Positions 14,901-24,477 of a DNA stretch of 64,000 nucleotides are shown here, one piece after another. The first letter of the stretch is position 1; the number at the start of each line of letters is the position of its first letter. The translations under genes were made by a program, and so were the position numbers. This stretch comes from Nyssa sinensis (taxonomy: Eukaryota > Streptophyta > Magnoliopsida > Cornales > Nyssaceae). The notes beneath the pieces were generated by a model, which searched no databases, had not been told where the DNA came from, and saw only the letters and a list, made by a program, of their open reading frames with translations. Where the stretch lies: positions 5,538,852-5,602,851 of the forward strand of contig CM018051.1 of the NCBI GenBank assembly GCA_008638375.1, read 5' to 3'.

Positions 14901-17900
14901 TCAATTAGAAATTAGAACATCTTCATAGAGTATTTACAACATTTAAATCATAATAAAGCTCTAGATACCAATATAATTACAAAAAACATCATATAGATCA
15001 TGAAATGCATGCATAGACACCCTTATTTCATCATTTAGTGAGAAACCCCTTCCTTATAATTCACAAAGATGAAAACCCTCGCTTTGTTTTGCTACTTTAG
15101 TATTGATTTCTCCAAGCCCTAGGTTGTAGATGTTGTAGAGAAGCCCCAAATATGCAAACCCTAGCTTTGTGATGCTTGTAGTTGGTCTTTATTCAAGAAA
15201 AAGACAAGGAAATTGAATAGAAAGTGAGAGAGGGGGCAAGTCTTGCCCTAGCCATGAGTTACCAAGAGAGAAATGAGAGTTTTGAGAGGGTTTGGTCTGG
15301 TGGGGGCTTTTAAGAGAGAGAAAAGTCTGATTTTGGGTGTCTTTGAGGCCAAATTACCGTGCTACACTTATTTACTCACTCAGATTCACTTCCCTTCCAG
15401 AGGTTATTTGGTCTTTTGGCACATCATCTCACCATTTTTCTACTAAAATGGAATTCTAGAGTATTCTGGGTCCTCATATCAGTGTTTCCGGACCCTAACC
15501 TCGCGTGGTTGTGCATTTACAATAAAATGACTATTTTGCCCTTTTGATCACTTAATGCTACTAAATGACCTCCAAAGGTTTCCAAAGTTTTTTACTTCAT
15601 TAATTATCATTATTTGTCGTTATTGTGCATTATTTTAATTTTTTGTTAATTATTTAATATTAAAAAATTCCAAACATTTGTTGCAAGCCAACTTTAGATT
15701 TATATTCTCTTCTCTATGCCATCCTTCACCAACACCATTAACAACAATTTCCATCCATCCATACTCCAACAAAACCACCCACTGTCACAAATCTTTTTTA
15801 AGGAAACAAAAAAATTATTGTTTTTTTTTTAAATAATATATATGGCACCACAATATATTAAATTAGAAAGAAAAGAGGGCATCTGCCATCAGCAAAGGAA
15901 AATACAATGGAACCTAAAGACGAAGACAAATTCAATTGCCTTTGGAGAAAGGGTTAGGGATAAAGAATTTGAGGGCCTTCAGCAAAGCCTAGCTTAATTA
16001 CTATGGAGATTTAAATAGGGAACCAATGATAGGTGGAGAATGGTTATAGAAGAAATTTGGGAACGAGAATGAATGTTGGATTTCCTAGGATGTGAATGTT
16101 CTGTTTGGGGTGAGTTTATGAAGGTCTATAAGAATTGGGGCTGATGATTTTTTCTGTTTTACTACTTTTGAGGTGGGAAATGGATCAAGAGTTAAGTTAT
16201 GGAAGGACGTATGTAGTAGAGATTTGACCCTAAAGGAAAGGTTCCCTCGTCTTTTACAACTTTCAGCTAATTATGATCCTTGGATGGCAGATATGGTATT
16301 ATAGAATGAGAGGGGAGTTGTTTGGTCCCTCATATTTAGGAGGAATTTCTAGGATAAAATGGAGGAAGTATTGAGCTTGATGGAGCTTCCTTACGAATCC
16401 AATCGGGTTGCACAGAAAGAAGATACCATAAGATGGTGGGTGAATTCAAGGGGGAAAATTCATTGTCATGTCATTCTATTTGGAATTGGTTAGGAGAAGA
16501 GACACGAATTTCCCGTGGAAGGCAATCTGGAGAATGTCGGCCCCTATAAAGGTGGCATTCTTTTCTTGGGCAAATGCATGAGAAGCAATTCTTACAATGG
16601 GCAATGTTCAGAAAAAGGGGCTTTTTTTTTGGATTGGTAGAAAAGGGGCTTTAGATTGGCGAATTATTGTTATATGTGCCATAAAGAAGAGGAGCCCATC
16701 AGCCATATCTTCTTTCATTGTTCATTTGCAAGGGAGTTTTGGTGCCTTTTGTATTCATTTTTTGGGTTTGATTGGGTCATGTAAGGAGTAGTGTTAGGTA
16801 TTTTTGTGACTTAGTGCCATTGTATGGTGAGTTTGTCATATAAGGAGTAGTGTCTTAGTGCTATTGTATCTATTTTGGTGCCTACAGCGTTAGAGAAATA
16901 GTAGGATTTTTGTTGGGAAAGAAATTTCACAAGTTAAGCTGAAATAGTTGTTTTCGAAAAATTAAAAAAGAATTGTTTTTAAGAAACTTACACTTTTGGA
17001 TGGTTTTTCTCTCCCATCTTGTATAAATTCTTTTATAAAGTTTTTGGGTAGTTGTAAGCTCTAGCTTTGAGCTGTCTCCTTTTTGTTTATGGGTTCGCCT
17101 CCCTTAGGCGCTTTTTAATGACATCTTTACTCATTAAAAAAAAAAACTAATCCAACCAACATACCTAGATTCTGGAGATATCATGTTCTCATTTTGTCTC
17201 TCCTTCTGCATCAATATGAAACCAAATTATCAGAAGGCAGGCAAAAAAATATCAGCTTTATGATAACTACTTTGGGAGACCTTATATACTAGAAGGGTAA
17301 AAAAAAAATTAACCAAAACTTTCAACTTCAAGAAATAATTTCCTATCATGTACCTTAGGAACAGTTGCAGCCGAATATTGAGGTAAGTTTATCACACCGA
17401 TAACATCTTTTCCCTGAGGACTTTCACTTTGGCAAGCAAACCTAACTACTCTTGGTTGGTAATTAAAATGCCTCCATTCTCTGCACGCATGCACTAACCT
17501 TGTTTATATCTAGACATTTTTTTAATTGTGTATATCTAGACATAACAAGACTAAAAAAAAAATTAAGTTTAAAGACAAGCATTAAGAGCATAGCTACAGC
17601 ATAGGAGATGAGTGGAAAATGGACAATAAAAAATTTATCTCGGATCTTTTCAAAATACTTTAAACTTAATGCTTCATCTAGCATGTATATTTGAAAAATC
17701 ACAAATAAAACCACTTTTTTTACAAATCCAAAGCTGTAATCCATAAGATGCTTCCCACAAGCATAAGCAGGGGGAGCTGCTTTTAATTACCGTAAGCATA
17801 AATAGGTGAGGTGAACTATAAATCATTATTAATAGATCTACTGAACAAAACAAGCTGTTAGTGACCAAGTCAAGCTCGGGCAGTCAAGAGCCATTTATAT

Positions 17901-18946
17901 TGTTATAAAAAAAAAAAAAGGCCAAACACAACACTTGAGTGTCAAGCTCAATTGCTTCACACACCAAGCTTGTGCAACATTCAGGCTATTAAACTTGTTA
18001 ACAGGTGGTTCAGGTATTGTGGACTTCTAATTCAAGAAACTCAGTCAAGGTAAAATGCTTAAGAAGAACATTTGGTACATGAAATTGACATTGTTCTAAG
18101 CACGAGTTTGGACCCTGACATGAAATTGATTGTAGGATTAGCTTAACAGAAGAAATTAGTCAGACTTAGTAACAAAAGCAATCCCAATCAAACCAACTAC
18201 AATAACTTAAAATTTGCAGAGGGTTAGTAAACCTGGGATGAAATTCAATCTAAGCTCAGCTGCAATCTAAGTTCAATCGAGCTAGCTTGAAGAGACCAAC
18301 ATTTGACTTCAGTTTGCTCAATTATCACTGTTACCAATACATATGCACTTAGACCCAACTAGTTTTTCTTTTTTTATCAGTTCTTAGACCCAATATAGTT
18401 GAAAAAAATTAACAAATAACAACAATAAACAAACATTACATTACTCATAATATGATTTACTCTTTTACCGATCCAAAAATAAATAAACAAACATTACGCA
18501 ATACCCTAAAACAAGATAAAACTATTTCATCCAACAAATCAACACAATTTTTTAAGCTCACAAATGCACCTTCAGAAGGGGGAAAAATGATCAATAAAAA
18601 CGCACCTTAAGAAAATGATTGACGAGGACAAGCGCTCAATCTCATTTTTATTGAAATCATCATGTTCTGCCTCTCCGCAAAGCTTACAAATTGTATCCAC
18701 TGCTCTGAAGTGATTTTCAACCGAATAGTCAAATAGGGAAACTGAAATCCCAGGAGGACCGTCACTGCGATCCTCTACAGAACCTGGCAAACTCTCTCTG
18801 TCCGCTGCAACCCTTTGCCCCTTCTTATTTGTTCGTCCTTGCGTAGTTGTCTTCTTCCCTGCTCCCTTAACTTTTTTCTTCCCCCGCTTACGACCCAGTA
18901 CTTCAGCAATCGTAGCGCCCATATCCACCTCAATTGCTTCTTCCAT
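448..18946 (-). CDS. WD40-repeat protein with two AT-hooks, TFIIIC subunit GTF3C2-like (3' end beyond window)
   Basis: Ten coding exons can be chained with GT-AG borders and matching phases: 18946-18606, 17480-17354, 17205-17165, 11330-11237, 8367-7442, 4348-4217, 3160-3088, 2822-2783, 2520-2448 and 513-448. This gives about 637 codons, and the last exon ends in phase 2, so the gene runs off the left edge. The N-terminus (MEEAIEVD) is basic and lysine-rich. WD-type segments follow: GGPVWALDWCP near residue 180, then VEWSASSPHDF, LAWAPNG and GLKFWDLR at the C-terminal side. Exon 5 carries two AT-hooks (KKPRGRPRKK) at about residues 268-277 and 309-318. Plants have a nuclear WD40/AT-hook protein of this design related to the TFIIIC subunit that helps recruit RNA polymerase III; assignment to that complex is inference. 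The start is the first ATG of an open exon with the context AAAATGG. The introns total about 16.5 kb and hold many transposon fragments. Confidence 0.85.
1487..1526. repeat. (TA)n microsatellite
   Basis: This is an uninterrupted run of about 20 TA dinucleotides inside an intron of the WD40 gene, between the exons at 448-513 and 2448-2520. Confidence 0.9.
3590..3688 (+). mobile_element. RTE-type LINE 3' tail with (TTGAG)n
   Basis: The segment carries the phrase ATTCATGTAGCCGACCCC, followed by AAGGCTTTG and about seven copies of TTGAG. I recognise this as the 3' terminus of plant RTE-like LINEs, which end in short tandem repeats instead of poly(A). Related tails lie at 11940-12016 and 41435-41490. 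It is a severely 5'-truncated copy inside an intron. Confidence 0.6.
4493..4750. repeat. Unclassified repeat with 40-bp direct repeats
   Basis: Two similar blocks of about 40 bp beginning AAAGCTTAAGCT (4491-4532 and 4709-4752) flank a segment containing a TTTGATACCATGTTAAGCAA phrase. Such wording is common in dispersed plant retroelement debris. It could be a small LTR-type (TRIM-like) element, but no tidy LTR termini or target duplication were found. It lies intronic to the WD40 gene. Confidence 0.35.
5019..5555. mobile_element. hAT-like MITE, family 1 copy A (537 bp)
   Basis: The element begins CTAAGAAGCACGGACAC and ends GTCCATACTTCACAG, whose complement is an imperfect terminal inverted repeat. 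It is flanked by GACCTAAC (5011-5018) and GACCCAAC (5556-5563), an 8-bp target-site duplication with one mismatch. It aligns along most of its length with the element at 49760-50246. No transposase is present. The 8-bp duplication suggests mobilisation by a hAT transposase. Confidence 0.75.
6720..6853 (+). mobile_element. L1-type LINE 3' terminus
   Basis: The segment has the wording typical of plant L1 3' ends: a TTTTGTATATGGGTTG phrase, a pyrimidine-rich stretch, TTAATTCAACTAAAT, then ACTTACCAAAG and an A-rich tail. No coding part could be recognised upstream. It is an intronic relic. Confidence 0.4.
7934..8179 (-). repeat. In-frame 41-codon tandem duplication containing an AT-hook
   Basis: Two adjacent 123-bp copies (7934-8056 and 8057-8179) lie within exon 5 of the WD40 gene. 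Each encodes an AT-hook (KKPRGRPRKK) followed by a conserved acidic spacer containing VDNLDCDNH and VQFPEDSS. The copies differ at only a few codons, so the duplication looks fairly recent or has been homogenised. Confidence 0.95.
8926..8961. repeat. (AT)n microsatellite
   Basis: About 18 AT dinucleotides form a run inside the large intron between exons 4 and 5 of the WD40 gene. Confidence 0.9.
9330..9628 (+). mobile_element. L1-type LINE 3' fragment
   Basis: The plus strand reads LLRIWKERNNRVFEDEE and then LFFWAKEALL, which is the C-terminal end of the plant L1 ORF2 (zf-RVT region). A stop codon follows at about 9559 and a short 3' region ends in ACTTATC plus A8. The copy is 5'-truncated and sits in an intron of the WD40 gene. 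Confidence 0.75.
9775..10330 (+). mobile_element. L1-type LINE ORF2 C-terminal fragment
   Basis: Plus-strand translation gives SPWISIWKSKFPIKVAFFA, then TWEAILTTDNLKNRGF and ANKCYMYK, matching the zf-RVT tail of L1 reverse transcriptases (consensus wording PIKVAFFxWEAxxGKILTxDNLQKRG). In-frame stops show that it is dead. It may be a separate insertion from the neighbouring fragment at 9330-9628, because it covers an earlier part of ORF2. Confidence 0.7.
11478..12269. mobile_element. Possible hAT-like element of the CAGNGGCRGA family with nested LINE tail
   Basis: The left edge reads CAGAGGCAGAACAAG and the right edge, in complement, CAAGGGCGGAGACAAG. These resemble the termini of the well-bounded elements at 50575 and 62267. 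No convincing target duplication was seen, so the borders are tentative. A RTE LINE tail (11800-12016) lies inside. Confidence 0.35.
11800..12016 (+). mobile_element. RTE-type LINE 3' fragment
   Basis: Interrupted plus-strand reading shows remnants of the RTE C-terminus (PVNEPVRKS, then HVKRQN and EKNGETRF) followed by the characteristic tail GTATCCGACTCC...AAGGCTTTGTTGAGTTGAG. It is frameshifted and non-functional. Confidence 0.55.
12240..12830 (-). mobile_element. L1-type LINE reverse transcriptase fragment
   Basis: On the minus strand 12614-12811 encodes a piece with NCKVWSHPSPYLGLPLGAS, the YLGLPLGA motif of the L1 reverse-transcriptase thumb region. 12309-12521 encodes VDWKIICTPKQFG, IKDLRIFNKALLGKWLWRY, the connecting region. 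The two parts are in different frames with missing sequence between them. The fragment is a pseudogene inside an intron of the WD40 gene. Confidence 0.8.
13481..14252. mobile_element. hAT-like MITE, GGTATCGGCCGTTAC-type (about 772 bp)
   Basis: Direct repeats ATTTAAC (13474-13480 and 14253-14259) flank a segment starting CATGGATTTAAATCG and ending AACACCATTG, giving imperfect inverted termini. The right part is rich in CG-containing short inverted and direct repeats (ACGGTATCGGCCGTTACGG and related), unlike the AT-rich surroundings. Size and organisation resemble the element at 42195-42975. There is no coding capacity. Confidence 0.55.
15930..17147 (+). mobile_element. 5'-truncated L1-type LINE with poly(A)
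   Basis: The plus strand begins with LEKGLGIKNLRAFSKA, continues with FEVGNGSRVKLWKDVCSRD, then APIKVAFFSWANA and EAILTMGNVQKKG, all recognisable L1 ORF2 C-terminal landmarks in order. The 3' part contains TTTATGGGTTCGCCTCCC and ends in TTACTC(A)TT plus A11 at 17137-17147. Stops and frameshifts make it non-functional. It lies immediately downstream (in + coordinates, left) of the small WD40 exon at 17165-17205. Confidence 0.8.
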
Positions 18947-19178
18947 TTTCCTGCCAAGTCACAGAACATTAATCCTCTCATTCTGGTAAAACATGCTTAT
19001 CCTCCTCAACAATAAATACATATGTGTGTGTCTATACATTGTATATCAAAAGATGGAGACTAAGCGGCGTAAGAGGCGGGGTGAAAAGAAGAAAACAATA
19101 AAGAAAGCGGATACTTATGAAATTTGGTCTGATTTTCCCTTTCCCCAATTTTCTGAGTTTAGTTTCCAAACAGAGACA

Positions 19179-19396
19179 TTGAATAAAAAATCAATCTTCA
19201 ACCAACATACGGAGCAATACTAAAACCTATATATATGCACACTTCGATTGTTGAGAGAGGGAGAGAGTCGCCCTAGGTTTGAATAAAAAATAAATCTTTA
19301 ACCAACATACGGAGCAATACTAAAAGAGAATGCATACCTATATATATATATATATGCACACTTCGATTGTTGAGGGAGGGAGAGAGTCGCTCTAGG
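19179..19396. repeat. Tandem duplication upstream of the WD40 gene
   Basis: Two diverged copies (19179-19278 and 19279-19396) each run from TTGAATAAAAAAT through ACCAACATACGGAGCAATAC to a TTCGATTGTTGAG and GAGAGAGTCGC block. The second copy carries about 19 extra bases around a (TA)n stretch. They lie 230-450 bp upstream of the start codon, in the presumed promoter or 5' leader. Confidence 0.9.
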
Positions 19397-19448
19397 GTTC
19401 TTGCACCACAACTCTACAGTCCTCAGTGACCTCAACAACCTTCGGCAT
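19392..19448 (-). promoter_or_regulatory. Possible upstream ORF in the WD40 gene leader
   Basis: A 19-codon ATG-to-TAG frame (MPKVVEVTEDCRVVVQEP) starts about 500 bp upstream of the main ATG. A splice-acceptor-like TTGGCAG precedes the main ATG by four bases, so a 5' leader intron is possible. Whether this frame is in the transcript is unknown. Confidence 0.25.
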
Positions 19449-20067
19449 TTAAACCTCAAACATCGTTCCTCTCTTCAACTCCAACGAATAACCGCCCACA
19501 ATCCACCGTCGCCGTACCTTTTCTGGCAATTTGGAATGGTTGAACCAGATCCGACTTAGGCCCAACCCAAGTAAAGTTTTTAATTTTCCTTTTTACATAT
19601 GGGGAGTGGACTTCGGCCGGTTGTAATGGCTTAGCTTCGAAATCTCGTACACTTGGGAGTTCTCTCTCGCATAAATGTATAGTGGGACCGTACGAATTTA
19701 GTCTGATTGTAATTGACTACACTCATGATAGCTTCACTCTACTTCCAGAATATTTTACATCACCAAATATATATATATATATATATTTCGAACATTCATG
19801 CAAATTTCAAATAGGGTAATATAATTTTAATTTGAACATATGGATCCATTGATTTATAAATGTATTTCAATGTACAACAATTGCTGCAACTGCACGCGTG
19901 ATTATACTTAATTATTTTTTAATATTATATAATTTAATTTGGATTTCTGCAATGGATTCTTGAGCAAAAAAATTTTTGTCATGTTTGAGCAAAAATTAAA
20001 ATAGACTCTATACATTATTTTAGTTGGGTACAAATAAAAATATGTTTTTTTTCATCAAGAGATTAAG

Positions 20068-20135
20068 AACATATATTGGGTTACTCAAAAATATTAAAGA
20101 AAACATATATTGGGTTACTCAAAAATATTAAAGAA
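20068..20135. repeat. 34-bp tandem duplication
   Basis: Two identical copies of a 34-bp unit beginning AACATATATTGGGTTAC lie head to tail at 20068 and 20102. Confidence 0.9.
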
Positions 20136-20379
20136 TGAATGAGAAATTGACTCTAAATATCACTATTTTAAAATGATAACAAAGCTTGAAGTTTGTAAAA
20201 ATATTTGTGTCTCACATAAGTTGATAACAAAGTTTTTTAAATAGTATATATATAATTACCTTTGGTTGAGCTTGGGCCTTGACCCGTTGTATATATTTTT
20301 TTTTAGAGAAAATTTATTTAAATAAATTTATTTATTTAAATTATATTTTCAAATTTTTATGTTTTTTTATTTTGACTGA

Positions 20380-20850
20380 ACAGTTACCATGAATAAATGC
20401 GTCCTCTTTGAATTCAAAGAATAGTTGTATCCCTTCAGATTGGTGCATTTGTTCACCAATTGATGCATCTATTCAAATTGAAGTATTATATCTGCTCATA
20501 TGAATAGATACATCTTGTAAGTTCGTGTCTATTTAAACAACCACCAAGTCGCCTATATAAACTCAGTTCGCTCTCATCATAATTTCATTGAATTCACGAG
20601 TTTTAGAATTAAGTTTATGCGTACTGCAAGTCTACATAATTTGAGAGAGTTATTTTGGTTCACTGTGCACAAAAGATTGAAGTGTTCCTTCTACTGTGCG
20701 TAACCATTATATCCTGGTAGATAACCATCATTGAAAACTCGAAAGTACCAATACGAGAGCGATAGTACAAAATATTAACCTTGGTCAAGCACCATTTCTG
20801 TACTTTTGATATTTTCATGAAAAACTGTAAATTCTAATTTCTATTTATTT
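20380..20850 (+). mobile_element. LTR-like retrotransposon relic
   Basis: The segment reads like a copia-type LTR. Repeated GGTGCATTTGTTCACC-like phrases are followed by a TATA motif (CTATATAAACTC at about 20553), a leader-like stretch and GGTTCACTGTGCAC. No internal domains, primer-binding site or second LTR were found, so it may be a solo LTR or another repeat. Confidence 0.35.
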
Positions 20851-21842
20851 CCATTCAATTTCAATTTATGTATTTACAGTATTTTGATAATTCTGTTTCT
20901 GTTCTATGTGATTCTAAAATCGTTTCAAATTATTTTTATAGTATAATATTTATTAAAGTATTGTAAATTTTTTCAATACAGTTTTTTTGATAAAATATAC
21001 TTTTTTTCTAACACAAAGTGCTTAAGTGTTCAATTAGAAATCTTGAATGCAAAGTTGTCTCTCTACAATTCAAAATTAATAACTTCTTATGAGTAACTCA
21101 CATAATGAGTATTTATAGGTAACTCAAAATCTCTAAAATGTTATACGCATCTGGACGAAAAGGTTTATTTAATTCGAACGCAGCTTTTGTTCCGTTTGGA
21201 CCTGAGTAGCTACTAGTTCTACATCATGTTCAATTTCAAATTTAAATGTCATATTAAAAAGTGCTTAATTCATGTCCAATTTAATACAAGTCCTAAGGAG
21301 TCTTATTACACTGAAAGACTAAAACTCACACGCATCTAAAAAATGTGTTTAATTAACATGAATGTATAAATTTTTTATAATAGATCTAGAGTAACAAGAT
21401 TCTCATCTTTGATAAATACGGAATTGTAATTCAAGTGTGACAATATCAAATCTCTATTGAAGTAATTGAGTAATGCTATAATGACAATTAAACTTAATCT
21501 GACATAATAACTACAGAAATTCAATTAAAAAAACTTAAAATAAATTGCCAACACATAAGTAAGTGAAAAAGATGAAGTGAAAATAAAAATCATGTGAAAA
21601 GAAGATCGCCTGCATCTTTGGAAGATAAAAACTTCATAACTATTGTAACACAAATATTTTTTTTCACATCAATAAATTAAATACTTAAAAAGTGATTGTG
21701 CACATGTCTTTTTTGAAAAGAGGAAAAAAGGAAAAGAGGAAAAAAGGAATAGAGGATTGGGAAGGAAGGGAGGAGGCAAAAAAAAAAAAAATAGAAATTA
21801 ACAATTGTGAAGATCCTTCGGTATACTTTAGCCAACACATAA

Positions 21843-21874
<32 letters not shown>

Positions 21875-22154
21875 GATTAAATTGTACTTAGTAGCCAGCA
21901 TTGCAAATATATATATATATATATATATTTAATAATTACATAATAGAAATTAAGAAAGAAAAAATTTTAAAAATTGATATTAATAATAACACTAGCAATT
22001 ATGACTGACTATTCTATTAGTCTACACCTTTTATGATATGAATATTTAAGGACCATTAATTACTTGAGTCTTAATTTTTTTTTAGCTTCAGATTTTGATC
22101 CAAAATTGCCATTGAGTTTGGATTTGAATGTCATTTCTCGGATTGGGTTGAATA

Positions 22155-22600
22155 ATATTTAAGACATTTAGCTACGAAAGTAAATAATTTGTAGACAAAT
22201 TATTGTTATCTTATAGTGACAAAATAAATGATGCGTTGGAAAATGTTATCTTATAGTGACAAAACATAAATGTCATTCAAATTCAGTGACGAAAATAAAT
22301 AATTCATCAAAAAATGTTATCTTATTATGACAAAATTATAAGTTGGGTTGCTAAAATTTAGATTTTTTCCATGAAATATATAATTTGTCGGTAAATGAGA
22401 CATTAAATACAAGTTTTTTTTTTTTTTGGCAACTGAAATATATAGTTTGTTGGCAAAATGTGATAATTTGAGTTGGAAAAAAGCTTCATTTTTACAAAAT
22501 CAAAATTGATTTTGTTGGTGAAAAATAACTTTTTGTTATAAACTATTTTCGTCGGTAAAAATTCTGTTAACAAAATCATATATTGTTGTAGTTGTGACTA
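22155..22600. mobile_element. CACTA-like terminal/subterminal fragment
   Basis: The complement of the right edge reads ACAACTACAACAATATATG, similar to CACTACAA termini. It is followed inward by many short direct and inverted motifs of the type TTATAGTGACAAAAT, TTTACCGACGAAAAT and GTCGGTAAA, the subterminal repeat style of CACTA elements. The opposite end was not found. Confidence 0.35.
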
Positions 22601-22852
22601 GCCATTTGGGCTTTACTGAGCCATATCAGCTAGTTTAGTTTAGGGTCTAAAAAAACCCAAATAAGCCCTCACTCCCAATACATTTGGACACTAGACTGCA
22701 AGCCCAGACCACAATAATTTTCCCATTCTTTCTACTTCACTTATCTTCTCCATTTTACCACTATTCTACTACACTTTTGCATCCATATTTTCTATAAATT
22801 GTTCAGATTAGAGCTTAGCAAGGTTTTTTTCTTGGTGACTTGGACCGATTCT

Positions 22853-22981
22853 ACCAACCGCGACCAAACATGCACGCACATGGGGAGGAAACTGGCCATA
22901 CGCTATGGGAATTACCAACCGTGACCGAACATGCACACACATGGGGAGAAAAGTGGCCTCTACGCTATGGAAATTACTAGT
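22853..22981. repeat. About 61-bp tandem duplication
   Basis: Two copies begin at 22853 and 22914 with ACCAACCG followed by GACC(A/G)AACATGCAC and ACATGGGGAG. They are locally GC-richer than the surroundings. Confidence 0.8.
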
Positions 22982-23956
22982 TTTGATACCACTTGTAATG
23001 TCCTAATGTCGCTGTTCCAATAACTTAAAGAGCTCACAATATTATGACTCAAAAGTTTAACCCTAAGTTACTAATAATAAGGCTTGTAATGTCTTACTTA
23101 CTAATCAAACTATTCCCACCTGACAAATGTGAGATAGAACTATCACATTCATTATTCTAATTATTATTATTTTTAATTTCATAATTATTGAATTGTACTA
23201 ATTAAGGTTAGTTTTAATTTTTTTAATATTATTTGTTTAAAGTGAAAAATTAGAAAATGATTACTAATAGTGTTATTTTTCGAATTACATTGTGATGATA
23301 AAGCAATTCTGTAAATTTTAAAAATTCTATTTCAACTTTATTTGAAAAAAATTATGTTTTTTAAATAAAAATGAAAGAAAATGTCTAACAGCATAGCCAT
23401 CCCAAAAAATGAGACAATATTAATTGAATTTAAATATCTAAGGTGGCATTTAATTTGATATTCCATGTAATTAATTGAATTTATCCATAATATGTGTCTG
23501 TAGAATCTGAAGACATAAATTGCTACATGTACACTGTCACTGTGTATTTTGAATGCAGTTGAATGAGTTCATAATCTGTTGAACTACTTGCATTCAACTC
23601 CATTGTGTAATACACACAAAACAAATTTGATTTTCAACTAATGTTTAGGCAAATCTAGATATCTCTCATATAGATCTTAATTTCTTTGATTTGGGATTAG
23701 GTGAGACAGAGAAATAATAGCATCATCTTCCATCCAAATCATACGTATATTTCACGTGTATGTTGATCTACTCATCTTGCGTGAAATGCACAGATGATTT
23801 GAATTGGTAAGAATCGGTCTGTAAGTGTCCATAGCAAAAATATTATATTTCTCAAATATGTATTTTAAAATTTTCATCTCAAATGATGTGAGATCATGTA
23901 ATTAATATGTTAGAATGATATATTGAAATATTACTGTTATATTATTTGAAATAAAA

Positions 23957-24150
23957 ATTTTAAAAAATGTAGCGGTAATGATCTTCTCTTGAAACTATTA
24001 TCAGTGAGATACCAAATTTAGCAATTTTGGACATCCTCTAAAATATATCTTAATTTTAAAAAAATGTAGCGGTAATGATCTTCTCTTGAAACTATTATCA
24101 GTGAGATACCAAATTTAGCAATTTTGGACATCCTCTAAAATATGTCTTTC
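23957..24150. repeat. 97-bp tandem duplication
   Basis: Two nearly identical copies, with TGTAGCGGTAATGATC at 23968 and 24065, abut head to tail. They differ by about two bases over their length. The repeat lies about 330 bp beyond the stop codon of the P450. Confidence 0.92.
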
Positions 24151-24477
24151 TTTAACTCAGGCTTTGGGAAAACGTAGAAACTATTGCATCATCTCCCATC
24201 TAATCATAAGTGCATTTTACGCGTGTGTGGATCGACTCATATCACGTGTGAAACACACGTCTGACTTGAATTAACAAGGATCGGAGATTTGCAAGTGTCA
24301 ACTCTAGAACTAGATAACATTTGAGACTTTAATGTACACTGGTAAGAAGAGATGAAGACTTTATGCATGAAAAAATACATATACATGCATAGTCAAAAAA
24401 CAAACATCTACCCATAAATTTGTACATTCATTGTACATTTGCAAATTTAGGGTTGTATTTTTCTATAACGGAATCAA

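Larger units (their letters stand above)
19600..24470. other. Intergenic region between WD40 gene and P450
   Basis: No credible coding exon was found. The stretch contains an LTR-like relic, CACTA-like sequence, several short tandem duplications (34 bp at 20068, 61 bp at 22853, 97 bp at 23957) and (TA)n runs at 19767, 21849 and 21908. Confidence 0.6.
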
